Shown: piece after piece, positions 1 through 13,079 of the stretch
Numbering within the stretch: the first letter of the stretch is position 1
Layout: every line of letters begins with the position of its first letter
Assembly: GCF_958979055.1 (NCBI RefSeq)
Contig: NC_084888.1
Location: 37,529,804 to 37,593,803, forward strand
Reading direction: 5' to 3'
DNA: 64,000 nt
DNA from: Alnus glutinosa
Taxonomy: Eukaryota; Streptophyta; Magnoliopsida; Fagales; Betulaceae
Notes under the pieces: generated by a model
Told to the model about the DNA's origin: nothing
Databases searched by the model: none
What the model saw: the letters and a program-made list of their open reading frames with translations, nothing else
Made by a program: the position numbers and the translations under genes

Positions 1-988
1 TTGATTCTCTGTTTTGTTCCTTAGAAAATATTTCGATATTTCAGTTGAGAAAATATTACTACATTTTCTTTCTTTTGAAGTTTTTATTTTGTTGTTTGGT
101 TTGTGAATTGTGAGTGCCTGAGTGGTATCCTGTTTGGTTGTGGAGAAAATGTAAGAAAAGAAAACCGAATATTTAGAGATTTAGAGAGGTCTCTTGACTC
201 TCTTCAAAAAAACCCGCTGTGCCCCGCACGTGCCCGCACTGCACAGGGTTCCCTAAAAATAAGTGGTTCACGGGTCCAATTTTCCCAACCTGCAGGGGTG
301 CGGGGCGGGGCCAAAAATGGCGGAAAACCGCTCCGTGCCCACCCCTAAATATGGGTGGCCGACAAATCTGTATCCTCAATAAATGTATAAATAAAGTATT
401 TTTAGAGCTCACATGTCTCAATAAGTAGGTGAATTGCTCAAAACTTATTTGGGCAAGGGGATTCTATTGAGATTCTCTTACATTTGCTATTCAAATAACA
501 AAATTGATGGGATCTTCTATGTGGCCACCCATCCCATCAGCCTTTTTATTTTATTTTTATTTCTTTATAATTTTTTATGGTAAATATGTTATTTCAAAAT
601 GATTCAAACTGAAAAAATTACAGAAATTTGTATAGAGTGAATTACTTGTTAGGCATATTATATGGAGTGATCTGTCACTTTTTAAACGCTAAGAAATCAT
701 TTGTCAAAGAGTGAAACCCTATTGACCAATTTTAATTTTCCCTTAAACTTTTATTTTATCATTTTTTCTAATTTTTCCTTGAACTTAATCTAAACTCTAT
801 AATCTCCAATAAAAAAAGATTGTTGAAAGGTCCACTGGTCCGTCATGGGCTCTGATCCAAGGAGTCTCTAAGGCCCAACCGATAGCCATATCTCGTGGCT
901 CGTGAGGGACGAACCATCCAGACCTCTCCACGCAAATATTGTGAACCTCTCTGTCACCGAGTAGATCCAATTTTATCCAAAACCAGAA
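1..988. other. Upstream intergenic DNA, no gene seen
   Basis: No supported gene. Positions 200-345 are locally GC-rich and end in a CCGTGCCCACCCCTA-like sequence that resembles one end of a hAT-type MITE, but no partner end or target duplication was found. The rest is AT-rich single-copy-looking DNA leading into the promoter of the sororin-like gene. Confidence 0.5.
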
Positions 989-997
989 TTTCCCGCC
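989..997 (+). promoter_or_regulatory. E2F consensus site upstream of the sororin-like gene
   Basis: The sequence TTTCCCGCC contains the E2F consensus TTTSSCGC exactly. It lies about 50 bp upstream of the first ATG (1046), in the 5' UTR or proximal promoter. E2F factors drive G1/S genes in plants, which fits a cohesion factor. Binding is inferred, not shown. Confidence 0.5.
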
Positions 998-1045
998 ACT
1001 CCGGTCTCCAGAAGTTAGCTTCCTCCACACACAAAGGCTTAACAA

Positions 1046-3894
1046 ATGAGAAAGGAAGAGAAGAAAGGAAGCAAAGCAGTGATGGAAGCTGAGAAACGAA
1101 GGCTCCTTAGAGATAGAGAACCACTCTCCGACTCTACCAACCTCACCACCACCGCTGCCAATCTCTCATCAATCTTCACAAAATCGCTTCCCAGAACCAA
1201 CTCTAGCGCGAATCTCAATGATGTCAATGATTTTCGAAACCCTAGCTCCGCTTGTACGCCGTCGCGGCCGGTCAAAGCTTCGTCCGCTCACGGTAATTTC
1301 ATCGTCGTAGTTTCTTTTTTGTTTCGGTTTTTGTTCTGCATTGACTTGGGGATTCTGAAGTAGGGTTTTAGTTTGTGGTTGACTCTTTGTTCTTGGAATT
1401 TAATAGCAATTTTGTGTGATTCTGAATTTTCGGGGGAATTATTGTTTTCGGACACAGTTATTGTTCGTAGAAATGTTAGGAATTGTATGGGTTTGGGATT
1501 TTGGTTTCGGAGGAATTGATTTACTAGTAGTCTAAATGTTGAATTATCTAGTGATTCTAGTGGAATTTGCGATTTAGGTTCATGGGGTCGCCTGTAATTG
1601 CTTGTTTAGCTTAATTGTAGGGACTTTTGCTGCTCTTTACTGAGTCTGAAACGCATATTTGAAGGCTTTAGCGTACTATTTCGCTTCTATTATGGACTCT
1701 TGAAATGGGTTTCTTTTTTCTTTTTTTTCTTTGTTTTTTCCTCTTGTGCTCGTCAACACTGTCATTGTTTTTTTATATTGTTCTGTTATCTATGTATTTT
1801 GCGATGTACTGAAATGTATTTTCCATGTTCTGGGTTTAGGTACTGGTGATCGCGAGGTACCCGAGCCGTGTTCAGTTTACAGTCGTAGAAAGACTTCCCA
1901 TAAACAAAAGGGTAGAGAGAAGTCAATTGCCGTGCCTTTGAGTTGCCCTCCTGCGGTAAAGACCCGGAATATTTGGTACATTGCTTACTCTTTTTCTTTC
2001 TTGCGTTTTTTATATTATCAGTCATTCAATTACAGTTCATCTTTAAAATTGTGGAAGATAGAGTAAGAAAATAGATCATGAATATAGCTTTGTGAAAAGC
2101 AGTAATGGGAAAGACATTAACTGACATTATTAGTACTATGTGGTGAGGAGGCCGTGGAAGTGTTATATACTGTATGTTGGTAGATAGTGTCTAATGGGTT
2201 CTTCAGTGTTACTGAATAGTTTGTCCCAGTTGTGGAATCACTGATCAAGTTTTGGCACAAAATTGGCATGAATCGGTGGGAGTTGAAAGCCTGACAAAAA
2301 TTTGTAATCTTTATTCCCTGAACTTCTTTGGTCTTTAGATGTACGGATTTCTGCAATTATTGACCGAACCATGAGTCTCCTTGATAAGTAATATTCTGAT
2401 GGTACTGTCTTTACTAGCACCAGCAGTAGTATTTCTGCAAAGATGCTCTAGAAAGTGAAAACTGATCATTTATGGAAAATCAAAACTTAGAGACTTGAAA
2501 AAATCTAAGTCTTATGCATGCACACAAACTGAAATCTCATTAGTTCCGATAGATGTGATGCTTGGATGAAGAATTTATATACACAGTTCACTGCTTTTTG
2601 TTGTCTACTGTACTATGGTATTCTGATTTTACCTTGTATTTATATGTCGATATTCTATTTTCATTAGGCTGAGGCCTAATGTGGCTGTGACTTTAACCAT
2701 ACCCCTTTATTTTATTGTCTACTATGTTCATTAACGTTGCTGTGTGTGTTCCTTGCCTTTAAATTAGGAACATGGACAAAGATGGAGAAGAAGGTCAATC
2801 CCAGGCATGTACAGTGCCTCCTAAAAAGGTTTGTGTAAAGGCTTTGTTATTTCAAAATTCTTGTTAATTTGGGCAAGATATTGTTAGAACAAGTGGCTCA
2901 TATTCTCTTGGGCATAGAGAGTAATACAAGAGTACCAGTATAGTGGCCAATTTATGGAGCATCGCAACAGGGTATTTTGGGGTTTTCCATATATTTCCGT
3001 ATAATAGGATTTTATTATAAATATGTTATGTTGTAAACCTAAATTATTATTGAACATAGCCTCACTTCTGTAGACGTAGGCACAATGTCGAACCATGTAA
3101 ATCTGCGTCTTGATTTTCTATTACTCTCTTTTTGATTCCATATTATTCATCATTGTTGTGTAACAACATATATTCTCTCTCTACATTTTTTTTTATCTCC
3201 CAAATTAATATGCAGCCGAGTTTGAAAACAATGTTAGACCAAGTAGTTGCCTAATATCATACTGCAACTGATTTTTGGGGTGGATATACTTTTTTTCTCT
3301 GTTTATGTATGGAGGAGATAAATCTAACTCTATGAAGGCATTTTGTTGCATCTCACTTTATCAAACAGTATTGACACTTTAAAAGGGAGCAGACTGTTTT
3401 GGTACTGAGAGAGGGGTATTTTAGTCACATATAGTGCCTATAGTAGAGGCCATGATGTAGATAAACATTCTGTTAGTGCTGGAATTGGGGTAATATTGCA
3501 TTACCACTTTAACTGTATTTCAAATACTCACAAAAAAAAAAAAAAAAAAATTATTTTCATTGTTGTTACCTGTTGCATTACACCATGTACTATTCTGTCG
3601 CTATGCCATGCATGTACAATTCTGTCACTATGCCGTGTACTATTTTGTCTCTGAAACTCTTGCTTGTTCTAGCATGTGCATCGTGGGTCAGATTTTAATA
3701 AGATCCGACATTAGTAGATAATTAGCTAAACTTTCAATTGGCTTGTGATGTTTCTGCAGAAGCAGCGTCTTCTAGACGTTTCAGACCATGGCTTGCCTCA
3801 AGACTTCATTAAGCAGCAGAAAGAGTACTTTGCGGAAATTGATGCCTTCAAACTGGAAGAGGAAGAGGTTGAGTCAAGTGAACAGTTAGAGTAG
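1046..3894 (+). CDS. Sororin-like sister-chromatid cohesion protein (four exons)
   Basis: Exons by eye: 1046-1292, 1840-1975, 2768-2828, 3760-3894; all introns are GT-AG and the joined frame is open for 193 codons including TAG (192 aa). Two in-frame starts exist, 1046 and 1082; the second gives a protein starting MEAEKRRLLRD and may be the real one. The N-terminal part has a REPLSDSTN motif. The middle is basic and Ser/Pro-rich with no enzyme fold visible. The acidic C-terminus contains YFAEIDAFKLEEEE, matching the F-x3-D/E-x-F-x-L spacing of the sororin C-terminal domain. Sororin protects cohesin from WAPL in S/G2 in the nucleus. The E2F site upstream agrees with cell-cycle expression. The assignment rests on recalled family motifs; another small nuclear protein is possible. 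Exon 2 could instead end at 1955, but then exon 3 hits a stop. Confidence 0.6.
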
Positions 3895-5339
3895 ATGGAG
3901 GATATCAAGTTATGGTACATCATTTCAGATAAGCAATCAAGGAAATCTAACCCTCTAATATTACCTGTATAGTTACAATAGGATAATTTTGACAAGTCCT
4001 GGTGCAAGTATCACCCTCTTCCCAGTTATATTAGTGAAAAAAGTTCTTAATCTCTTTTAGATAGTCTAGCATATACACGCTGTACAATGGGTTGGTTTGG
4101 CAAAACTTTTTAGAGGTGTTTTTTGCTTTTTTTTTTTATTTTATAATGTTTTTAAGTAATTGGTTCAAGAGGAGGGAAAAATTAATAGAGATTCGAACTA
4201 GTGACTTTTACTTCATAAAGTATGGTTCATAGTCGATTGTTATGTAACGGTAAAAGTGAAAGTAGTTTTTAGTATTTTGTAATGTTTTATGTTTTAAGTT
4301 TGTTAATATTTTGTTTTTTTACAAATAAAAAAGAGTAAAAAGTTATTTAAAAAATCATCAAAAAAAAAAAAAAAAGTTTTTTTTAAGAAGCATCGTCAAG
4401 CAAGCTCATTAATATTCTGACTACTTGTCGTTAAAGAGTGTATGTTTTGTCACATCGAAATACAGTCATAGTCCAGTTGTGCTGATCATATTTTGTTAGA
4501 ATAGGCACATGTTTCTTGGGTCGTTTGACTTGTTTCGTGTTAGATATCATGCTATTGTACGGCTCTTATGAGTAATCAGGAAAACAAGGACCACAAGGTG
4601 TATTTATTCCAAAGTACTTCAACTACCTGGGTGCATTTGGGCCTAAGGTTGTTGTAGGCAAAAATTAGCTATAAATTAGTCTAATAAAGTGATATGTGTA
4701 CTTAAAAGTAGGTAGAAAACATACATTTTCTTATTAAAAAAATACTAGAATATCTACTGTGGTCTTTTTTAAGTCTTTCTGTGCTGACTTGATATAAAAT
4801 AAAAAAAAAATAAAAAAAAGTTACAAGTTGCATTTTTTTTTTTTTAATTAAAAACAAAGTGCCAAGTCAATACAAAAAAAACATGTGATCGAGAAGCATA
4901 TGCTATTCAAAAACATATGTTCCTCACATATGTTACTTTATTAGATAAGTTTGTAGAATTTGGCTACAAATCAGTTTGTATTTAATTTATTAGCTTTTAG
5001 TGCTCTCCCATTTATTCGTGTTTAATTTCCTCCACTCAATTGAATGACCAGATGATGTAGGACGACATTTACTCGTAATTTCGGTTAAAGCAAAGATTTA
5101 AAAAAAAAATGTCAAAAATAATATTTTGCCGGTTCTCAGACAATAAAAGTATCAATTTGAAGGGAACAACTTACATTTGATGATGATCTCGATCCATAGC
5201 ATAAACTAGGAGTTTTATTGATAAACATAGCCATCTGTCAAGATGGAAGATAGATTGCAGTATTGCACATAATGAATTTTGGACAGACCGAAAAGGGTGG
5301 TTATTTTACATGCATAATTTATAGGCAAACGTACAGTTT
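3895..5339. other. Intergenic DNA, no gene seen
   Basis: Contains the likely 3' UTR of the sororin-like gene, then AT-rich sequence with short A and T runs, up to the 3' end of PRX A. No coding frame, RNA gene or element with clear ends was found. Confidence 0.5.
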
Positions 5340-6726
<1,387 letters not shown>

Positions 6727-7407
6727 GCAACACTCCTGCAGAAGGGCATTGCCTTATAACCACCTAGTATGAAAACAGCCGCTCAACCGACAATTAATGG
6801 TAATGATATGTCTGATAATTAATGTGGTTTTAAGGCTGTTCGCCTGTTCCCTTTTTTTTTTTTTTTTTTAATTTGAAAAAATATATTTTTTTTTTATTTG
6901 AAAATATAAATTAAGGCGAAAACTTTCCAACAGTTTCCTTCTGTCCTACAGTGATAATTCATCGGAGGAAGAATCCACAATAGTCTTCTTTATCTACAGA
7001 CCACATACAGCTAACTTACATGTCGTCTTGCACGAGGAAGGGCCCCCTTCATCATGAAATTGAATGCCCTTGTTGGGAACCGTGAAAAGTTATTCGCTTC
7101 CACTTCTTCTTCATCTTCTTCTTTTTTGTTTCTTTCAAAATAAAAATATTAACAAAGAGTTATTTTAATAAACCTTAGTCACTTTTATGGCTATATATGC
7201 TGTCATTGTCATCATTAAAAGGTGGCCCGACAATCTCTATATTCGGCCCTAAAATAATTGAACTATTAAAAAGCAATGCAAAATAGGTTTCATTAATGTA
7301 GATATTTTGACGGATTAAATCTTATTGCTGAATGCTGATCGGATATATTTAGTTGAATGAATATATATAAGTTACTTATTTTTGTAGATTTTTCATTACT
7401 CTCATCT
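6727..7407. other. PRX A promoter side and intergenic DNA
   Basis: Holds the presumed promoter of PRX A (minus strand) and AT-rich DNA with T runs near 6850-6890. No gene seen. Confidence 0.5.
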
Positions 7408-7415
7408 CATGGGAC

Positions 7416-7618
7416 CAGGGGCGGAGCCACGTTGAGGCTTGGGGGGCCTGGCCCCCCCCAAGCCTCAAGGTTCTCCCCCAAAAAAAAAAAAAAATTTAAA
7501 AAAATTTTAAAAAAATTAAAATTTTACCCCAAAATTTATTATTTTTTCAAATTTTGGCTCTCCAAATTTTTTTTTTTTTTCAATTTGGCCCCCAACTTGG
7601 GGGCTGGCTCCGCCCCTG
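7416..7618. mobile_element. hAT-type MITE, 203 bp, with 8-bp target duplication
   Basis: The element begins CAGGGGCGGAGCCA and ends with its exact inverted copy TGGCTCCGCCCCTG. It is flanked on both sides by the direct repeat CATGGGAC (7408-7415 and 7619-7626). An 8-bp duplication and a CAGGG-type end are hallmarks of the hAT superfamily. The inside has a GC-rich hairpin near the left end, then A and T runs, and no coding capacity. Confidence 0.85.
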
Positions 7619-7626
7619 CATGGGAC

Positions 7627-8030
7627 CAATCACGTAATCGTCTCGGGCGTGATGCCTGGCTTTTTCAAATTTCAATGATTTCTTAACAAAAGGATTAGAA
7701 GTACTTTTATGCAGCTGTCTACCAATTCCAGTACGTTTGCCCCTTTTTTTTTTTTTTTTTTTTTAACGGAATAGCATATACTAAATACTGAAAAATTCGA
7801 AGGTATATAAGTTGAGAAATTAGGGACAGACCCCTCACACTCTAAATTAAAAAGATTCGACTTAAAACAGCTGCTTAGACAGAATCATAAATCTCACTAA
7901 AATTATATTTAAGCCCCCTATAATAAAATTTCAATAAAATTTGAACCATGAATAAGCAGATTGTACATAGAAATAAGGAGAATACACAACACAAAAGGCA
8001 GAAAATCCAAAAAAAAAAAAAGTCATCGGC
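7627..8030. other. Intergenic DNA, no gene seen
   Basis: AT-rich, with a T run near 7745-7764. Nothing with recognisable coding or element structure. Confidence 0.45.
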
Positions 8031-8620
8031 AATGGAGCAGAGAGACATACTTCCCCGGAGTGACAGCGCGTGTAGGACACGCCGCCACCGGGAGCACCGA
8101 GGAGGATTTCTGACGTCGTAGATCCCAGGCACCTCCAAATACGGCCTGAAAAGGCGTAACATGGCCTACACGCCCAGTCAGAGAGCAAAGGCTCCCTGGC
8201 GTGTGAAAACCACGCGCCCAGCTCCGGTGACTGACACAACCGATGCTGCTCGCATCAGGGGCGGAGGACGACGGGGAACGTAGCTGGGTAGTACGTATCC
8301 AGCCGTAATCGACGGGCGTGCGAATATCTGGCTTCAAAAATTCGAGAAAAAAACAATTAAGGTCTGGCCATAACACACCATTGACGACACAGAAGCCGAT
8401 TGCACCCCACCCTGGACTTCTTAAGTTGAGTCTTCCTGCCATAACTAAAAGAAAGAAAACAAGACAAACAAAACACAAGTCGCCATAGCCCAAAAAGGTA
8501 GGGGAATAATAGCCACCACCGGTTCAATCGGAGGGATGAACAAAACACTGCCGGGAGGAGGGAGGTGGGCCTCCCTCCCCGGCAAACCAGACTATGTAGA
8601 AGGCTTTCTCTCTCCATTGT
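8031..8620. other. GC-rich block of unknown origin, possibly transposon-derived
   Basis: Composition rises sharply against AT-rich flanks. Minus-strand frames (for example 8493-8023, 156 codons) are open but match no family I recognise, and several overlapping frames are open at once, which is typical of GC-rich DNA. A short inverted repeat of GGGAGG/CCTCCC type lies near 8555-8580. No terminal repeats or target duplication were found. It could be a retroelement fragment or a captured UTR. Confidence 0.3.
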
Positions 8621-9061
8621 ATTTGAGAAAACAAGGGCAGCTCTTCATTACGTTTGTCTTGATCATCAAACATCGAAGTAAGAAACGAAGGCCAGGGATA
8701 TTAATTCAATTTTCTACCTGGAGAAGTTAATTTTCATGCTTTTTTATACTCAATTTTAATTTTGGGGGAGAAGAACACTGGGTTGATTTCCTTCATGTGA
8801 CGTCAAAAAATGCCTTTCTATATAAATAAATTAATAACAGGTTAAAATCGTAGTAAAATTTACGTTTTTAAATGGTTGGCAAAAAGATGTGTTCTTAAAA
8901 ATGCAAGATTTTGAAAGTTAAATAATAAATTTAAATATTGAGCTACAATTTTAATAAATATTTAAGTTTATTTTAAAATTATTATTTTTTCAAACACCAC
9001 GTTTTGAAACTATTAAAGAAAACAAAAACGAAATTAGGGAGATTGTTTAAGGTCCCCTATT

Positions 9062-9114
9062 CAATCAGCTTTTCAAAGGATTAGAAGGCAATCAGCTTTT
9101 CAAAGTATTAGAAG
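9062..9114 (+). repeat. 27-bp tandem duplication
   Basis: AATCAGCTTTTCAAAG followed by ATTAGAAGGC occurs twice back to back with one mismatch. It is probably a simple local slippage product. Confidence 0.7.
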
Positions 9115-9234
9115 GCCTAGCTCTTAGGGCATAAGCGATGGATATGTAGTTAGTAAAAATCATTATTCGCATGTGCGAATAATGTCGTATGCTGAGACGG
9201 CTATTAACCGCATTCACATATATATAAATTCACT

Positions 9235-9279
9235 AAAACGACGTCATTTTGGTGTTTAATACAAAAATGACGTCGTTTT
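9235..9279. repeat. Perfect 16-bp inverted repeat with ACGTCA cores
   Basis: AAAACGACGTCATTTT (9235-9250) and its exact reverse complement (9264-9279) are separated by 13 nt. Each arm contains GACGTCA, a bZIP-type core. It may be the end region of a decayed MITE or a chance hairpin; function is not implied. Confidence 0.65.
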
Positions 9280-12200
9280 GAATTAGGTATTGGTTATGTT
9301 TATAATGGTTTGATTAATTGTGTTGCTTTCTCATATAACACTTGAGAAAAAAGTAAAAATAATGTGAAATCAATAGATTACATTTTTCTATTCTTTTAGG
9401 AAAGCTTAAAAAAATTAAAAAATTAAAACAAGCCCCAAGCACTAAAAGTTGGCTTAAATTATTTTCAAAATTGTTTAAAATATGTCTTAATAGAGACCTA
9501 CAAAAGACTCAAAATGCTCATTATTTAATATGCTGATAGCAGATAATAATACTATTTAATAACCGTGCAGATGAAGATACGGATGCAAATGCATTTAGTA
9601 AAACATGATACGGATGCGAATGCAAATATCTAAACGTGATATCTACATTTTAAAAAAATAATTACAAATTGACGCCGGAACAGAATAGTGATTATTCTGT
9701 AGACTAATCAACGGGCAATTTGCAAGGAATAAAGCAGGAAATTCACCCCAAAAACAGATAGAAAACTCTGAATTCAATAAATTATCAATAATAAAAAAGC
9801 TGTCAGAAAAACGCCCACAAACCGGGCTAATATAGCTGAAAATTTGACCTCTAAGATTTTACCAAAAATAGCAAAATCCTAATAAAATCTCCTAAGACTT
9901 GAAATAACTACAAATAAGCATATTATGGAAATACTTGGTACCAAAGAATGTCTCCAAATTAATGAAAAATACTTGGTGCCAAAGAATTACCATATTAGGA
10001 AAAATATAATAACTATAATATTACTTGACGACAACGTAAATATAAATATGAAAATTTTGTAAAAGATGAATCAAGGGATTTGTCGATAGTCTCTTATTTC
10101 CTTCATTCCCTTGATGGATGTTGACAACTCAGTAGATATTTGTATTCTTCAAATATTTTGTACGATTCCTTCTATTCTCGGACTGATCTTATTCAAGAAA
10201 TAATTTTTAAATCTTGTGTTTGATTTTCTCCTGCATCACAAATATTACAAATAACCGCACCGTACGAACTCCATCCAGAGTGGCTTAAGATTTTTGGTTC
10301 TCAAGTCCACTTAAAAGCTCAACGACGCCCAAGCTATGAGTTGGGTTGGCGAGTTTAGCCAGCTTTTCAAGCCCAAGCGTCAGTTGGGCTGGATTAGCCT
10401 GTTTCAATCAGCCCATGGCTTTATATTGCCATGTCACCCAAGTTTGATTTGCGCTTTTGATCCACTGTTCAGGCCCGAGTAGTTTTTTCGACTCCCATTG
10501 CCCCGTATAAACTCGTTGACTTTTGGTTGAAACAATTCTGATTCCAATAAGAAAAGTTGTACCTTGACGGCGATGGTTTCAAGCAGTGCTGCTAAGCATA
10601 TCAGAGTTTTTACTACAAATTTTTTTACAAATAAATGTGATAATTTCTCGTATTAATTAATTTACTAAATAATTAAATTTGGTCCATGTAATAATGCCAT
10701 GTAGACTTACTTTTTCCCTTTTTCCTTTATTCTTAGGAAAAAAAATGTAATTTGAGCTAGAATTCATTAACAAAATAAAGAAGTCACAAAATGTTAATCA
10801 GGTGTTGACATTGGAATATTTAGAACATTCATGACTGAATGGAATAAGTCAAAGCTCAATTTACTTAGGGACCATGTAAAAATATTAATTAAAAAGTTAA
10901 ATGCATCTATTCGTATCAATTTTACCTATCCAAATAAGTGATTATTTAAAATACCAACTTGACATTTTAGCTTACATCTTAAAGGGCCTTGATTTTACAT
11001 AGGAGGAAAGGAAAATGAATATATAACCACAATGTAAACTACATGCAATTAGAGCAAGGTCGGCTGACGTTCGAGGCGACTTAGGTGGTCGCTTAAGGCT
11101 CAAATAGAATAAGGCTCTCAAAATTAATAATTGTACAATAAAAGCATTTTTCTCCAAACAAAAATTATTTAAGATTAATATGATAAAAAGTTAATGAATA
11201 GTCTCTAATTGAGGCCACCAATTGTGTTAAAAAATGAAAAAAGAAAAAGTAAAACTTAATCGAAATTATCATTATTCATATTCGTGGAAAGTCTCTATGT
11301 CCATAAATTCTTCAACGTCAATAAATTCTTGGAAAGTTTCATTTGTTTACATGTTTTTTTTTTAGTCCAATTTTCACATTCATGAAAGTATTTAATGTGC
11401 ATAACTTTTTTTCCAACGTCAATTTGAATTAAATACTCAGAAGAAAATGTAAAGTCTTTAAAACGTGCATAAATTCTCATTGTTTACATTGTATAACATG
11501 TAGATTAAACACTTAGAAAGTCATTAATACTCCATATTACCAAAAACTCACTTATGGTAAGCCACTTGGTTTATTTTTCCAGTGCACTCGCTTTATATCT
11601 GATTATCATGAATTATTAGATTTCTATATATGATGAGTCATAACTAACTATTATAGAAATTTGTCTTTCTCTGTGCATATATATTAAGAGTGCTAGATAA
11701 TCTTATTATAAAGTGAATCTGAAAAAGTTCCTTAATTTGATAAGTTATGTTATATTGTTTTTCTATGTTTTAAAATTTATTTTGTCGTAGTCATAATATA
11801 ATTTTATATTATAAATCATGTTTCTTTTATTTGTAAATATATTTAACTGAAACTTACATTTAAGCTCTTAAACTACCAGTCATTTTAAAAGTAGTCTCCC
11901 AAACTACTAATTCTTAGACTATGACCCTCAAATTCCAAAAAGTGTCAAAAAGACCACATTTGTCGAAATATTCTCATAATTCCATTGACATGCGTCATTT
12001 TTTCAATTAAAAAATAATAAAATTAAAAACAATTTTAAAATGTGAGAAAATTTTAAAATGTGAAAAAAAAATAAATAAAGGGGGTGGCATTTTTTTTTTC
12101 TTTGATTTTTAAATTAATTAATTATTTTTTATTGAAAAAATGACACATGGCAAGCACCACAAAAATTTCAAGAATTCTGGACGGTTTTAAACCGTCCAGA

Positions 12201-12464
12201 AATTGCAAAAATCTGTCTAGAAAAAGGTCCAGACGGTTTTTTTTGTACGGTTTGAAACCGTCCAGGAAAATGTGTTACTAATCTGGGTTATGGATGGTTT
12301 GGGCCAAACAGTCCGCAATTCCAGACAGTTTGGCCCAAACAGTCCGCAATTCCAGACAGTTTGGCCCAAATAGTCCAGAATTTATTTATTTTTTAAATAA
12401 TTTCTTTAATTATAATAATTATTTTTTTAATATAATTATTATTGTTATTTTTTTGGTCCATCGA

Positions 12465-12650
12465 TCAAAGCTTTGTTGCCTTTTCTTCCATAGCCATCTC
12501 GCCGGCTAAAGGGACCACCGAAAGGTTGTCATAGTTGCATATCTCCACCATGAATCCATCAGGATCGTGAAAGAGTATCTGATCAACATGGATCCCGCCT
12601 TCCTCTACCATCACCCGCACGTATGCGATCTCCTTCTCCACCGCACCCAT
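12465..12650 (-). pseudogene. Captured fragment of a glyoxalase-I family gene (C-terminal end)
   Basis: The minus-strand frame runs 61 codons to TGA. It contains VEEGGIHVDQILFHDPDGF followed by MVEICNYDNL and VVPLAGEMA, which matches the C-terminal end of plant glyoxalase-I-like (vicinal oxygen chelate) proteins, including the metal-ligand Glu in the MVEIC segment. The family normally has about 130-190 residues or more, so the N-terminal metal site is missing. An in-frame stop lies a few codons before the first Met. It sits inside the CACTA element, so it was most likely captured from a host gene. It is not expected to make an active enzyme, although transcription could yield antisense or small RNA against the parent gene. 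Confidence 0.75.
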
Positions 12651-13038
12651 GCTCTCGCACTACCCATCAAACATTAATTCCAAACCCAAAACAAACACAA
12701 AATGTAAAACAAACACAATCCAAACCCAAAGAAAAAACAAAGATCCATCCAGTGGTTTGAAAGAGAGTGGTGACGAGGAGGCCGGAAGGGGGGAGAGAAA
12801 GAGAGAGGAAGAGAGAATCAGCCGGAAATCCACGTATCCCGACCGGATCTCTCTCTGTATTCCGGCCACAGATCCGACCAAGCGTGGGTTTCGGCCTGAT
12901 CTGTCAAAGCCACGCAAGTACACCTGCGTAGATTTGATAGATCTGGCTGAAAACCAAGTCTCTACAGTCGTGAGATCCCGTAAGGAGTCCCGTTCCCGCC
13001 GACCTTCCAGATCTCATCGCCCATCTTCAATCGCCGGT

Positions 13039-13039
<1 letters not shown>

Positions 13040-13075
<36 letters not shown>
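13040..13075 (+). repeat. (GA)n microsatellite
   Basis: An uninterrupted GA dinucleotide run of about 36 bp lies inside the CACTA element. Confidence 0.95.

Positions 13076-13079
<4 letters not shown>

Larger units (their letters stand above)
8640..11850. other. AT-rich intergenic DNA, no gene seen
   Basis: About 3.2 kb without a supported gene. It holds a 27-bp near-perfect tandem duplication at about 9062-9114 and a perfect 16-bp inverted repeat at 9235-9279. The stretch 9700-10240 looks like degraded repeat DNA but has no clear ends. Confidence 0.45.

Noticed and set aside
200-345. GC-rich piece with a CCGTGCCCACCCCTA end, like one end of a hAT element
   Set aside because: Only one end is visible, with no partner or target duplication in the window.
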